A program made the translations under genes and the position numbers. Shown here in pieces: positions 36,644 to 47,276 of a stretch of 64,000 bases of DNA. Below the pieces are notes generated by a model. It was given only the letters and a program-made list of their open reading frames with translations, had not been told where the DNA came from and made no database searches. The DNA is from Streptomyces sp. LaPpAH-108. GTDB lineage: Bacteria; Actinomycetota; Actinomycetes; Streptomycetales; Streptomycetaceae. The stretch is taken from the NCBI RefSeq assembly GCF_000373625.1, contig NZ_KB891988.1, positions 842,053 to 906,052 of the forward strand, in the 5' to 3' direction. Position 1 is the first letter of the stretch, and every line of letters begins with the position of its first letter.

Positions 36644-38479
36644 CTAGAACACCGGCGTGCCCTCCCGCGTCAGCTTCCAGTCCACCGACGCGAAGTCCTT
36701 CGGGTCCAGCTCACCCTTGGCCGTCACCCACTCCGCGATCCGGGTCCGGATCTCCGTGGACTCCGACCACAGCTCCTTCGCCGAGGCCACATACGGGAAG
36801 GCGCCACCGCCGTTCGCCCGGTAGTTGTTCACCGCGAACACGAACTGCGCGGCATCGTCCAGCGGCGCCCCACCGAACGTCACGTTCTTGATCCGCGAAC
36901 CGGCCGCCTGCGCCACATCGATGTCGTACGACAGCCCGGACACATAGTCGTAGTTGTAGTCCGGGCGGTCGTTCGCGTTCGTCAGCTTGTCCACGTCCAC
37001 CGGGGCACCCGGCGCGGTCTGCACGAAGTACTCCGCCGAGTACTCCAGGTACGCCCGCACCTGCGCGCCCGTCAGCAGCTTCGCCACCAGCGTGTTGTCG
37101 TACACGTACAGGCTCGACAGATCCCGGATCGTCACATCGCCCGCCGGGATCTCACTGGTCCGCGAGAACGGCGACGCCTGCGACAGCACCGGCAGCGACG
37201 CGTACGCGGTGCCCGCCAGCGCCGCCTTGACCACGTCCTCCTGCACCTTGTTGATCAGATCGATGATCGGCGCGTCCTTGTACCGCGCGTCCACCGTCGT
37301 CAGCGTCTCGGTCGCCCGGCCCACCACCTGGTTGACGTACGCGACCACCTCCTTGTGCTCCGCCGTCAGCAGCCGGGTGATCTTCGGGTCGTCCGCGACC
37401 GTCCGCGAGTCCCGCAGCGAGGCCGCGACCGACTCGACCTCCCACTTGCCCCGCCGCAGCACCAGCTCCACGTCGAACAGGGTCAGCCGCTCCGCGAAGC
37501 ACAGCGGCTCCGACAGCACGACCGTCTTGCCCGACTTCTCGTTGACGACCCGCAGCTCCGGGATCTCCAGATGCGCGTGCCCCACCAGGATCGCGTCGAT
37601 CCCCGGCACCAGCCGCGCCACGTTCGCCGCCGCGTTCTCCACGTACGGCACCTGATCCCCGTACGACGACGTGCCCGACGTACCCGAGTGCGCCGAGACG
37701 ATCACCACGTCCGCGCCCATCGAGCGCAGCTTCGGCACCCACTTCGCGGCCTGCTCCTCAAGCCCCTCGAACGCCAGCTTCCCCTGGACGTACGCCTTGT
37801 CCCAGATCGCGATGCCCGGATTGGTAAGACCCAGCACCGCCACCTTCACCGGCGGCGCCCCCGGCACCCGGATCTGCTTCATGACATACGGCTGGAACGC
37901 GGGCTTCAGCGTCTTCGCGTCCACCGCGTTCGCGCCCAGCAGCGGGAAACGCAGCTGGCTCTCGAACGTGCGCAGCGTCTCGATGCCGTAGTTGAACTCG
38001 TGATTGCCCAGCGCCGCCGCGTCGTACCCGATCGCGTTCATCGCCAGCGCCATCGGATGCACCGGGCCGCCCTTGGCGGTGATCGGGTCCACCTTCGCGT
38101 AGTAGTACGTCAGCGGGGTGCCCTGGATCGTGTCGCCCGCGTCGATCAGCAGCGTGTTGTGCCGCCCCTTCTCCTCGCGGACCTGGTTCACCAGCGTCGA
38201 GATCCGGGACAGCCCCAGCGCGTTGCCCGCCGGGTCGGCGTACTCCGCGTTCTTGAAGTAGTCCCAGTTGAAGACATGGCCATGCAGATCGGTCGTGCCC
38301 ATCACGGTCAGCGCGTACCGCTTCTCGTGGTGCTTGCCGGGGTGCGCCCCGTGATGCGCCTCGTGCGCGTCGTGCTTGTCGGTCGCGGCCTCGGCCACCG
38401 GCGCTCCCGCACCCGCCACGGCCACCCCCGCCCCGGTCACAGCGGACTTCTTCAGGAACTTCCGGCGGTTCAACGACAT
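36644..38479 (-). CDS. Tat-exported 5'-nucleotidase / metallophosphoesterase
   Basis: The protein has 611 residues. The N-terminus MSLNRRKFLKKSAVTGAG is a twin-arginine signal, followed by AGAPVAEAA and a His-rich stretch. The metallophosphatase domain has TDLHGHVFNWDY near 62, IDAGDTIQGTP, ALGNHEFNYG, SAHSGT and GHAH. The C-terminal nucleotide-binding domain has DVTIRDLSSLYVYDN near 470 and FAVNNYRANGGGAFP near 565. Expected substrates are extracellular nucleotides or 2',3'-cyclic nucleotides. ATG 38479 follows GAGAGG. It is divergent from the SIMPL gene. Confidence 0.93.
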   Translation of the reverse strand: MSLNRRKFLKKSAVTGAGVAVAGAGAPVAEAATDKHDAHEAHHGAHPGKHHEKRYALTVMGTTDLHGHVFNWDYFKNAEYADPAGNALGLSRISTLVNQVREEKGRHNTLLIDAGDTIQGTPLTYYYAKVDPITAKGGPVHPMALAMNAIGYDAAALGNHEFNYGIETLRTFESQLRFPLLGANAVDAKTLKPAFQPYVMKQIRVPGAPPVKVAVLGLTNPGIAIWDKAYVQGKLAFEGLEEQAAKWVPKLRSMGADVVIVSAHSGTSGTSSYGDQVPYVENAAANVARLVPGIDAILVGHAHLEIPELRVVNEKSGKTVVLSEPLCFAERLTLFDVELVLRRGKWEVESVAASLRDSRTVADDPKITRLLTAEHKEVVAYVNQVVGRATETLTTVDARYKDAPIIDLINKVQEDVVKAALAGTAYASLPVLSQASPFSRTSEIPAGDVTIRDLSSLYVYDNTLVAKLLTGAQVRAYLEYSAEYFVQTAPGAPVDVDKLTNANDRPDYNYDYVSGLSYDIDVAQAAGSRIKNVTFGGAPLDDAAQFVFAVNNYRANGGGAFPYVASAKELWSESTEIRTRIAEWVTAKGELDPKDFASVDWKLTREGTPVF

Positions 38480-38628
38480 CGGTGGCCTCTCTCGGCACGA
38501 TCGGACAACGCGCGTAGATTGTGCCGGGCCAGAACCCGCCGCAACAGACCTCCCAGGTTGCGATCCGGTGACCGATCCCCCCCGAACTCCCCCCGCCCGC
38601 ACGGGCGTCACATGACACAGTGGGACAC

Positions 38629-39321
38629 ATGACCACTCCACCGGCACCCGCACACGGAACCCCCGAAGCACCCCTCCTCGTGGTCCAGGGCGAGGCGGAG
38701 TTCGAGACCGGACCCGAGATCGCCCGCATCGGCATCACCGTCGGCGCCCGAGGCCGCGACCGACGCGCCACCCTCGACGACCTCACCCGCCGCAACGCCG
38801 CCGTCCTCGACCTCGTCAAGTCCTACGGCGAAGCCGTCGCCGAACTCTCCACCGGCGTCTTCTCCATCACCCCCGAACTCTCCGAACGCGGCCGGGGCGA
38901 ACGCGTCCGCAGCCACCAGGGCCAGGTCCGCCTCGACGCCGAGTTCACCGACTTCACCGCACTGGCCGAACTCACCACCCGACTGGCCGACTTGGAACTG
39001 ACCCGCGTCGACGGCCCCTGGTGGTCCCTGCGCCCCGGCTCCCCGGTCCACACCGAGGCCCGCCGCCGCGCCGTCGCCGACGCCCTCCAGCGCGCCCGCG
39101 AATACGCCGACGCACTCGGCACCTCCCTCGCCGCCCTGGTCGAACTCGCCGACACCGGCGCCGACCGCCCCCGCGCCACGGCCGCCTACGGCCGCGCCGC
39201 CCGCTCCCTCACCAGGGGCGGCCCCGCCGAACCGCCCGAGGCCCTGGACCTGGAACCCGCACGGCTCACGGTGGCCGCACAGGTCACGGCACGCTTCACC
39301 CTGGTGCCGCCGCGCCTGTGA
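38629..39321 (+). CDS. SIMPL (DUF541) domain protein
   Basis: The 230 residues begin LLVVQGEAEFETGPEIARIGITVGARGRDR, the usual SIMPL beginning. RRNAAVLDLVKSYG, VFSITPEL and RRRAVADALQRAREYADALG (about 140-160) follow, then the C-terminal beta region. No signal peptide is visible, unlike many relatives, so it is probably cytoplasmic. Function of the family is uncertain. ATG 38629 is chosen over an in-frame GTG nine bases upstream. Confidence 0.82.
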   Translation: MTTPPAPAHGTPEAPLLVVQGEAEFETGPEIARIGITVGARGRDRRATLDDLTRRNAAVLDLVKSYGEAVAELSTGVFSITPELSERGRGERVRSHQGQVRLDAEFTDFTALAELTTRLADLELTRVDGPWWSLRPGSPVHTEARRRAVADALQRAREYADALGTSLAALVELADTGADRPRATAAYGRAARSLTRGGPAEPPEALDLEPARLTVAAQVTARFTLVPPRL

Positions 39322-39500
39322 AATACGCGGCGCCGGAATGGGCGGCGTAATCGGCTGGGATGAAAGAGTGACGAACTGTTGCGCGAAAAACATCGCTCAT
39401 AGGAGCGGGGCGCCGCACAATTCAACACTTGTCAATAAGCCTTTCCGTAAAGGTCGTTGAATGGCCATCGGCCCCGGATTCTCTACCCGCCGGTAAGCCC

Positions 39501-39506
39501 TAGGCT
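39501..39506 (+). promoter_or_regulatory. candidate -10 element of pyk
   Basis: TAGGCT lies six bases before the pyk ATG with no Shine-Dalgarno sequence, suggesting a leaderless message. The region upstream (39340-39470) is AT-rich. Confidence 0.5.
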
Positions 39507-39512
39507 CGAACC

Positions 39513-40949
39513 ATGCGCCGAGCAAAGATCGTCTGCACCCTCGGGCCGGCCACCGACTCGTACGACCAGATCAAGGCACTGGTCGAAGCCGGAATGGACG
39601 TCGCCCGCTTCAACCTCAGCCACGGCGGCCAGGCCGAACACGAGGCGCGATATCAGCGCGTACGCAGGGCCGCCGACGAAACCGGCCGCAGCGTCGGAAC
39701 CCTCGCCGATCTTCAAGGCCCGAAGATCCGCCTCGGCCGATTCGCCGAAGGCCCGGTGATCCTCGAACGCGGCGACACCTTCACCCTCACCGTCGAAGAG
39801 GGCGTCGAAGGCGACCGCCACCACTGCGGCACCACCTACGCCGGACTCGCCACCGACGTCACCCCCGGCGAACGCGTCCTCGTCGACGACGGCCGCGTCT
39901 GCCTGGAGGTCACCTCCGTCGACGGCCCCCGCGTCCACACCCGCGTCCTCGAAGGCGGCGTCGTCTCCGACCACAAGGGACTCAACCTCCCCGGCGCCGC
40001 CGTCTCCGTCCCCGCCCTCACCAAGAAGGACGAGGACGACCTGCGCTGGGCCCTGCGCACCGGCTTCGACACCGTCGCCCTCTCCTTCGTCCGCGCCGGA
40101 CGCGATGTGCTCGACGTCCACCGCGTCATGGACGAGGAGGGCCGCCGCCTCCCCGTCATCGCCAAGGTGGAGAAACCCCAGGCCGTCGAGGACATCGAGG
40201 GGATCGTCGCCGCCTTCGACGGCATCATGGTCGCCCGGGGCGACCTCGGCGTCGAGATGCCGCTCGAACACGTCCCCGTCGTCCAGAAACGTGCCTGCCA
40301 GCTCGCCCGGCGCAACGCCAAGCCGGTCATCGTCGCCACCCAGATGCTCGACTCCATGATCGAGAACGCCCGGCCGACCCGCGCGGAGGCATCCGACGTG
40401 GCCAACGCGGTGCTCGACGGCGCGGACGCGGTGATGCTCTCCGGCGAGACCAGCGTCGGCAAATACCCGGTCGGGGCCGTGCACACCATGGCGAAGATCG
40501 TCTCCGCCGCCGAGGAGGACATGCTCGCGGGCGGCCTCCCACCGCTGACCGAACGCGACAAGCCCCGCACCCAGGGCGGCGCGGTCGCCCGCGCGGCGGC
40601 GGAAACGGGCGACTTCCTCGGCGCCCGGTTCCTCGTCGCCTTCACCCAGTCCGGCGACACCGCCCGCCGCCTCTCCCGCTACCGCTCCCCGATCCCCCTC
40701 CTCGCCTTCACCCCCGAACCGGCGACCCGCTCCCAGCTGAGCCTGACGTGGGGCGCGGAGACGTTCCTGGGCCCACACGTCGACTCCACGGACGCGATGA
40801 TCGCCCAGGTGGACGAGCTGCTGCTCCGCTACGGCCGCTGCGAGAAGGGCGACATGGTGGTCATCACCGCGGGCTCCCCTCCGGGGGTGTCCGGCACGAC
40901 GAACCTGGTCCGGGTGCACCACGTGGGGGAGGATGACAGTCCTCGGTAG
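39513..40949 (+). CDS. pyk: pyruvate kinase
   Basis: Pyruvate kinase converts phosphoenolpyruvate and ADP to pyruvate and ATP. It has 478 residues. It starts RRAKIVCTLGPATDSYDQIK, and MDVARFNLSHGG holds an active-site Arg. DLQGPKIRLGRF follows, then the signature VIAKVEKPQAVEDIEGI (catalytic Lys, near 215) and VARGDLGVEMP with the metal Glu and Asp. ATQMLDSMI and MLSGETSVGKYP complete the core, and the allosteric C-terminal domain is complete. It converges with the HTH/LAGLIDADG gene seven bases beyond its stop. Confidence 0.97.
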   Translation: MRRAKIVCTLGPATDSYDQIKALVEAGMDVARFNLSHGGQAEHEARYQRVRRAADETGRSVGTLADLQGPKIRLGRFAEGPVILERGDTFTLTVEEGVEGDRHHCGTTYAGLATDVTPGERVLVDDGRVCLEVTSVDGPRVHTRVLEGGVVSDHKGLNLPGAAVSVPALTKKDEDDLRWALRTGFDTVALSFVRAGRDVLDVHRVMDEEGRRLPVIAKVEKPQAVEDIEGIVAAFDGIMVARGDLGVEMPLEHVPVVQKRACQLARRNAKPVIVATQMLDSMIENARPTRAEASDVANAVLDGADAVMLSGETSVGKYPVGAVHTMAKIVSAAEEDMLAGGLPPLTERDKPRTQGGAVARAAAETGDFLGARFLVAFTQSGDTARRLSRYRSPIPLLAFTPEPATRSQLSLTWGAETFLGPHVDSTDAMIAQVDELLLRYGRCEKGDMVVITAGSPPGVSGTTNLVRVHHVGEDDSPR

Positions 40950-40955
40950 GTGTGG

Positions 40956-41744
40956 TCAGTACTTGGGCCCGACGTGGGCGTCCATGAGGGCGACGGAGGC
41001 TTTGCGGGCGACGGAGATGTTGAAGGGGTTTCCGTGCCTGGTGCAGTGCGTCCACTCGACGCCGAGCGCTTCGAGCGTATCGGTGTAGAGACGCCGGATG
41101 TCGTCGGAGACGTTGGCGAAGAAGTACCGCGGGTACTCATAGCGCTTGCGCTCGCCGCCGACCAGTCGTGTTGTCCAGTTGGTGATGCGGCACCCGTCGG
41201 AGTGCACGAGCCCCCGGACGAACGGCCACGGGTGACCGTCCACGATCTCCTGCTGCCAGGGTTCCAGAGCGATGCGACGCTCATGCTTCTTCCCGGGGCC
41301 GTGTTGGGGGAAGAGGCAGAGCATGTGCTTCGAGTAGACCTTGACGTTGCGACAGCCGGTGCGGCGAACGCGGCAGACGGCGTTGTCAGGGAACACCGCC
41401 TGCATGGCCGCTTCGCACTCGTCCATGAGGCCGGGCCACGACTCCGCGCACGTGATCATGAGGTTGGGCACGCGGTGCTGGACGTAGTGGCTGATATGGC
41501 CGTCGCCCAGGTACAGACCGAGCAGGTAGCTGTACGCCGACTCGTCGAGTTCCCGCCCGTCGCATCGAGGACACGACGGGTCGTGCCGGCCGGGGCACTC
41601 GCCCCGCTTGGCGCGGTCCAGGTGTTTCCAGTAGCCGATGGTTCCCAGGGGCACGTCGAGATTCCTGGCCACGTCGGCGTTCTTCGCGCCGCCGCGCAGC
41701 AGCGTGAGCGCCCTCTGTCGTACGTCAGTGCCATGGATGTTCAC
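40956..41744 (-). CDS. HTH protein with two LAGLIDADG-like motifs
   Basis: Starting at GTG 41744 gives 262 residues; an in-frame GTG at 41777 is an alternative, and neither has a good ribosome site. Residues 7-45 form a small HTH (VRQRALTLLRGGAKNADVARNLDVPLGTIGYW). C50-x7-C58-x2-C61 is a zinc-knuckle-like cluster. Two motifs follow, YLLGLYLGDGHIS (73-85) and FVRGLVHSDGCRI (near 175), spaced as in monomeric LAGLIDADG homing endonucleases, each with the acidic residue needed for metal. The gene is free-standing and next to tRNA-Leu. It could be a homing nuclease, or a domesticated DNA-binding regulator. Confidence 0.75.
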   Translation of the reverse strand: MNIHGTDVRQRALTLLRGGAKNADVARNLDVPLGTIGYWKHLDRAKRGECPGRHDPSCPRCDGRELDESAYSYLLGLYLGDGHISHYVQHRVPNLMITCAESWPGLMDECEAAMQAVFPDNAVCRVRRTGCRNVKVYSKHMLCLFPQHGPGKKHERRIALEPWQQEIVDGHPWPFVRGLVHSDGCRITNWTTRLVGGERKRYEYPRYFFANVSDDIRRLYTDTLEALGVEWTHCTRHGNPFNISVARKASVALMDAHVGPKY

Positions 41745-41835
41745 TCGAACACCGTGCGTCACGGGCCACGGCGACACGCAGCAAAAAGCGGAGAACCACG
41801 CGAACGTGATCCTCCGCTTGTGTCATCGCAGAGAG

Positions 41836-41918
41836 TGCCGGGTGCGGGATTCGAACCCGCACGTCCTTTCGGACAGATGTGTTTGAGACATCAGCGTCTG
41901 CCATTCCGCCAACCCGGC
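41836..41918 (-). tRNA. tRNA-Leu (anticodon CAA)
   Basis: Read on the minus strand, GCCGGGTTGGCGGAATGGCA begins the 83-base gene. The acceptor stem GCCGGGT pairs with ACCCGGC before discriminator A. The anticodon stem GATGT/ACATC encloses loop CTCAAAC, giving anticodon CAA, which reads UUG. A long variable arm (TGTCCGAAAGGACG) and the T arm GCGGGTTCGAATCCCGC confirm a class II leucine tRNA. CCA is not encoded. Confidence 0.97.
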
Positions 41919-42011
41919 CAGGCACCCCGTGAGTGTACCGGTTCACTGCACGTCCCCGCTGCTAGGTACCCTGCTAGAAGCAGTGCCCCTGCCCTGGATC
42001 AAGGAGCCTCC

Positions 42012-42698
42012 GTGACCGCCCCCGAGTCGCCCCAGCCCGCAGACGTGTCCGACGACGACAAGTCGCATGTGCCCCCGCTGACGACCCGTGTCGTCATCGC
42101 GGAGGACGAGGCGCTGATCCGGCTCGATCTGAAAGAGATGCTGGAGGAGGAGGGCTACACGGTCGTCGGTGAGGCCGCCGATGGTGAGCAGGCCGTGGAG
42201 CTGGCCCGGGAGCACAAGCCGGACCTGGTGATCCTGGACGTGAAGATGCCGAAGCTCGACGGCATCTCGGCGGCTGAGAAGATCGCCGAGGAGTCCATCG
42301 CCCCGGTCCTGATGCTCACCGCGTTCTCGCAGCGTGACCTCGTGGAGCGCGCCCGCGACGCCGGTGCCATGGCCTACCTCGTCAAGCCCTTCAGCAAGAG
42401 CGACGTGGTCCCGGCCATCGAGATGGCCGTCTCCCGCTTCACCGAGCTGCGCCAGCTGGAGCAGGAGGTCGCGGACCTCACCCAGCGCCTGGAGACCCGC
42501 AAGCTGGTGGACCGCGCGAAGTCGATCCTCCAGACGGAGTACGGCCTGTCCGAGCCCGCCGCCTTCCGCTGGATCCAGAAGACCTCCATGGACCGCCGCC
42601 TGTCGATGCAGCAGGTCGCGGAGGCGGTCATCGCGGACGACCACGAGAAGAAGTCGGCCAAGAAGAAGGACAGGGACAAGGACAGGGACAAGGACTGA
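42012..42698 (+). CDS. ANTAR-domain response regulator (PdtaR-like)
   Basis: The 228 residues comprise a receiver domain (about 27-142) with acidic pocket EDE, phosphorylation site D76 in LVILDVKMPK, LTAF (Thr) and YLVKPF (Lys). An ANTAR RNA-binding domain follows (about 150-208, LETRKLVDRAKSILQTEYGLSE...AFRWIQKTSMDRRLSM). Such regulators bind tandem RNA hairpins and antiterminate transcription. A Lys/Asp tail ends the protein. GTG 42012 follows AAGGAG. This is the conserved actinobacterial gene next to pyk; its kinase is not in the window. Confidence 0.95.
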   Translation: MTAPESPQPADVSDDDKSHVPPLTTRVVIAEDEALIRLDLKEMLEEEGYTVVGEAADGEQAVELAREHKPDLVILDVKMPKLDGISAAEKIAEESIAPVLMLTAFSQRDLVERARDAGAMAYLVKPFSKSDVVPAIEMAVSRFTELRQLEQEVADLTQRLETRKLVDRAKSILQTEYGLSEPAAFRWIQKTSMDRRLSMQQVAEAVIADDHEKKSAKKKDRDKDRDKD

Positions 42699-42718
42699 GC
42701 AGGACTGGTCCATGTGAG

Positions 42719-42754
42719 GAGGCCCGCGCCCCCCGGGAGGGGGGCGCGGGCCTC
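42719..42754. terminator. bidirectional terminator between the ANTAR regulator and livF
   Basis: Sixteen-base perfect arms (GAGGCCCGCGCCCCCC-type) flank a four-base GGGA loop, between two convergent genes. Confidence 0.9.
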
Positions 42755-42768
42755 GGTCGTACGACGGC

Positions 42769-43485
42769 TCAGTCCTCGCCGAGGTACGCCTTCCGTACCG
42801 ACTCGTCGTGCAGCAGGTCCTGCCCGGTGCCGGAGAGCACGATGCTGCCGACCTCCATGACATGGCCCTGGTCGGCGAGCGAGAGCGCGGCCTGGGCGTT
42901 CTGCTCGACGAGCAGGATGGTGGTGCCCTGGGCCTTCAGCTCGGCGATCGTCGCCATGATCTTCTGCATCATGATCGGGGAGAGGCCCATGGAGGGCTCG
43001 TCCAGCATCAGCAGCTTGGGCTGGGACATCAGCGCCCGGCCCATGGCCAGCATCTGCTGCTCACCGCCGGAGAGGGTGCCCGCGGCCTGCTTGCGGCGTT
43101 CCCCGAGGATGGGGAAGAGGTCGTAGGCGCGCTGGATGTCCTTCTCGATGCCGGGTTTGTCGCTGCGCAGGAAGGCGCCGAGGCGCAGATTGTCCTCGAT
43201 GGTCATGCGCGGGAAGATGTGCCGGCCCTCGGGGGAGTGGGCGAGCCCGAGGGAGACCACGTCGTGGGCGGGGACCTTCTTCAGCGACTTGCCGTTGAAG
43301 CGGATCTGTCCGCCGACGGGCTTGAGCAGTCCGGACAGGGTGCGCAGGGTGGTGGTCTTGCCCGCGCCGTTGGTGCCGATGAGGGTGACGACCTGGCCGG
43401 CCTCGACCTTGAACGAGATGCCCTTGACGGCCTCGATCTTGCCGTAGGCGACGCGCAGGTCCTCGACTTCGAGCAGTGCGGTCAT
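42769..43485 (-). CDS. livF: branched-chain amino-acid ABC transporter ATPase LivF
   Basis: This 238-residue ATPase has Walker A GTNGAGKTTT near 37, signature TLSGGEQQMLAMGRAL near 136, Walker B LLMLDEPSMGLSP and the switch LVEQN. The SMGLSP and YLGED ends are typical of LivF. It is the last gene of the liv operon and overlaps livG by four bases (ATGA). It pairs with LivG on the cytoplasmic face of LivHM. Confidence 0.96.
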   Translation of the reverse strand: MTALLEVEDLRVAYGKIEAVKGISFKVEAGQVVTLIGTNGAGKTTTLRTLSGLLKPVGGQIRFNGKSLKKVPAHDVVSLGLAHSPEGRHIFPRMTIEDNLRLGAFLRSDKPGIEKDIQRAYDLFPILGERRKQAAGTLSGGEQQMLAMGRALMSQPKLLMLDEPSMGLSPIMMQKIMATIAELKAQGTTILLVEQNAQAALSLADQGHVMEVGSIVLSGTGQDLLHDESVRKAYLGED

Positions 43486-44438
43486 CGGTCGTTCTCCTTG
43501 CCGTTCTCCTCGCCGGGCGCGGCGTCCGTCGTGGCCTCGGCCTCTGCTCCGGCCGCCGTCGTCTCGGTTCCCGCCGCGTCCGCTTCCGCCGCCTCGACCT
43601 CGGCGGCCTCCTCGGCGCCGGGGGCGTCCTCGAAGGGTTCGCCGAGGTAGGCGGCGACGACGCGTTCGTCGCCCTGGACGGTGGCGCTGTCGCCTTCGAC
43701 GAGCTTCTGGCCCTGGACGAGGACGGCGACGCGGTCGCACAGGTTGAAGATGAAGCGCATGTCGTGCTCGATGACGAGGACGGCGATGCCCTGGTCGCGG
43801 ATGGCGAAGACCAGTTCCTCGGTGGCGCGGGTCTCCTGCGGGTTCATGCCCGCGGTGGGCTCGTCGAGCAGGAGGAGGCCGGGCTCGCTGGCGAGCGCGC
43901 GGGCGATCTCCAGCTTGCGCTGTTCGCCGTAGGGGAGGTTGCGCGCGAGGTGTTCGGCCTTGTTGTCCAGGCCGACGAAGGCGAGGAGTTCCATGGCGCG
44001 GGCGCGGGAGGCGGCTTCGGCCTTGTGGAAGCCGGGGCCGCGCAGGAGGGCGGACCAGAGTCCTTCCTTGGTGCGGGTGTGGCGGCCGACGAGGACGTTC
44101 TCCAGGACGGTCATGTTGGCGAAGAGCCGGATGTTCTGGAAGGTGCGGGCGATGCCGGCCGCGGTGACCTTGAAGGACTTGGGCGGCAGGACGGTGCCCT
44201 TGTAGCGGACCTCGCCCTCGGTGGGGACGTAGAGGCCGGTGAGGCAGTTGAAGAAGGTGGTCTTTCCGGCGCCGTTGGGGCCGATGAGGCCGACGATCTC
44301 GCCGCTGTTGACGGTGAGGTTCACGTCGCGGACGGCGGTGAGGCCGCCGAAGCGCATGGTGACGCCGCGGGCGTCGAGGACCGTCTCGCCGGGGGTGGTG
44401 CCGGGGGCGGTTTCCTGGGTGGGGGTGTCGGTGGTCAT
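43482..44438 (-). CDS. livG: branched-chain amino-acid ABC transporter ATPase LivG, with Glu/Ala-rich tail
   Basis: The 318 residues include Walker A GPNGAGKTTFFNC near 50, IARTFQNIRLFANMTVLENV (typical LivG), LPYGEQRKLEIARALA and Walker B LLLLDEPTAGMNP. The catalytic domain ends about residue 258 with VVAAYLGEPFED. The remaining 60 residues are an acidic Ala/Glu/Thr tail, absent from enterobacterial LivG and probably disordered. It is five bases from livM and overlaps livF. Confidence 0.95.
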   Translation of the reverse strand: MTTDTPTQETAPGTTPGETVLDARGVTMRFGGLTAVRDVNLTVNSGEIVGLIGPNGAGKTTFFNCLTGLYVPTEGEVRYKGTVLPPKSFKVTAAGIARTFQNIRLFANMTVLENVLVGRHTRTKEGLWSALLRGPGFHKAEAASRARAMELLAFVGLDNKAEHLARNLPYGEQRKLEIARALASEPGLLLLDEPTAGMNPQETRATEELVFAIRDQGIAVLVIEHDMRFIFNLCDRVAVLVQGQKLVEGDSATVQGDERVVAAYLGEPFEDAPGAEEAAEVEAAEADAAGTETTAAGAEAEATTDAAPGEENGKENDR

Positions 44439-44443
44439 GGTGG

Positions 44444-46290
44444 TCAGGCCCCTGCCTTGCTGAGGACGGCGGGCGCGGCGGTGTCCTCGTGGAACTCGAG
44501 TTGGCGGCGCCGGTTGGGGATCAGGCCCTCGGGGCGGAAGCGCATCAGCAGGACGAGCGCGACGCCGAAGGCGAAGAGCTGGTATTCGCCCAGGAACTGG
44601 AGCTTGGCCGGGATCAGGTAGAGCAGCGAGGCGCCGACGAGGGGTCCGGAGATGGTGCCCATGCCGCCGAGGACGACGGCGGCCAGCAGGAAGGCCGAGT
44701 TGGGCGGGACGACGTGGGCGAACTGGTACTGCTCCGGGGTCACGGTGTAGGTGACGTGGGCCTGGACGGATCCGGCGAGTCCGGCGAGGGCGGCGCCGAG
44801 GGCGAAGGCGATGAGCTTGACCCGGAAGCCGTTGATGCCCATGGCGAGCGCGGCGGTCTCGTCCTCGCGGATGGCGATCCAGGCGCGGCCGATGCGGGAG
44901 TCGCTGCTGCGCCGGAAGACGACGACCACGACGAGAGTGATGAGGAGCATCAGCAGGAAGTAGTTGGCGAACCGGCCGATGGTGGCGCCGAACAGCTGGT
45001 GTTCCTGGCCGAAGTCGAAGCCGAGGATGTTCAGGTTCGGCACGGAGGAGATGCCGTTGGAGCCGTTGGTGACGTCGGGTCCTGAGGTGCCGTCCATGTT
45101 GAGGACGGTGATGCGGAAGATCTCGCCGAAGCCGAGGGTGACGATGGCGAGGTAGTCGCCGCGCAGCCGCAGGGTCGGGGCGCCGATGAGGACGCCGAAG
45201 ATCATGGCGACGGCCGCGCCGAGCAGGGCGGAGGCCCAGAAGGGCCAGTGCACGTGCAGGGGCGAGGAGGGCGAGCCGGAGACGAGGGCGGCGGTGTAGG
45301 CGCCGACGCCGAGGAACGCGACGTAGCCGAGGTCGAGCAGGCCGGCGAGGCCGACGACGATGTTCAGGCCGAGGGCGACGGTGGCGAAGATGAGGATGTA
45401 GACGCCGATGGTGGCGTACTGGTCGTCGGACTGGGTGAAGGGGAAGGCCGCGGCGGCGACGAAGGCGCCGGTCATGGTGACGGTGCGGTGGCGTGCGGTG
45501 ATCGCCGAGATCCGGGCCACGAGTCCGGCCTTGGCGAGGGCGGCGAAGCCGAATCCGGCGGTGATGAGGAAGCCGATGAAGAGTTCGTCGTACTCGGTGC
45601 CGATGCCGTAGGTGAAGACGAGCAGGCCGAGGGCCATGACGGCGGCGATGACGAGGATCTCGGCCCAGGCGGGCAGGGTGCGGCCGGGGGCGGGGGCCTC
45701 GGCGGCGAAGGCGGACTTGAAGGTCTGCCAGTTCTGCCGGGCGCGGTGGCGGAAGGCTTCCCAGCCGGTGTCGTCGGGGTCGGCCGGGTCGGGCTCGGGC
45801 CGCTGGAAGGGCAGCGCGAGGGCGCCGAGGAGGGCGGCCAGGGTGGCGAGGGCGACGAGGTAGCCGCCGGGTTCGAGGTTGACGACGCCGCCGAGCTTCA
45901 CGCTGATGGCGATGACGGTGTACCAGGCGGTGGCGAAGGTGCCGAGCGCGGCGAGCTTGAGGGCGCTGTCGGCGCTGCCGGGGGTGAGGAGGGTGAGGCC
46001 CTTGACGCCGTAGGAGGCGAGGCCGAACAGGGTGGTGAGGAGGCCGCCGATGAGGACGAGGACCTGGAGGCCGCCGGGGTAGCCGTAGACGGTGAGGTCG
46101 CCGGGGAAGTCGGCGGTCCAGGTCCAGGCGAGGAAGGCGGAGACGACGGCGAGGGCGCCGCCGCCGGTGGCCAGGGCGCGGCCGGTGGTGGCCGGGAGGC
46201 CGATGAGGCCGGTGGCGGTGGGGGCGCCTGCGTCCGGGGTGTCCGGGGTCTCCGGGGTGCCGGGTGCGGTGGTCTGTGTGGTCATCGGTG

Positions 46291-46294
<4 letters not shown>
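44444..46294 (-). CDS. livM: branched-chain amino-acid ABC transporter permease LivM, extended N-terminus
   Basis: The 616 residues are about 200-300 longer than a typical LivM. The C-terminal 330 residues are the permease (YVAFLGVGAYTAAL, LRLRGDYLAIVTLGFGEI, GRAWIAIREDETAALAMGI). The N-terminal part has four or five extra membrane helices and a polar loop (PDPADPDDTGWEAFRHRARQ). GTG 46294 overlaps the livH stop (GTGA); an ATG at 46285 is also possible. It is the second membrane subunit, partnered with LivH. Confidence 0.93.
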
Positions 46295-47223
<929 letters not shown>

Positions 47224-47276
47224 CGCATGTCCTCCGAGCGTTCGGATGAGTTCGACGGATGTGTCCGGATGTGAGT

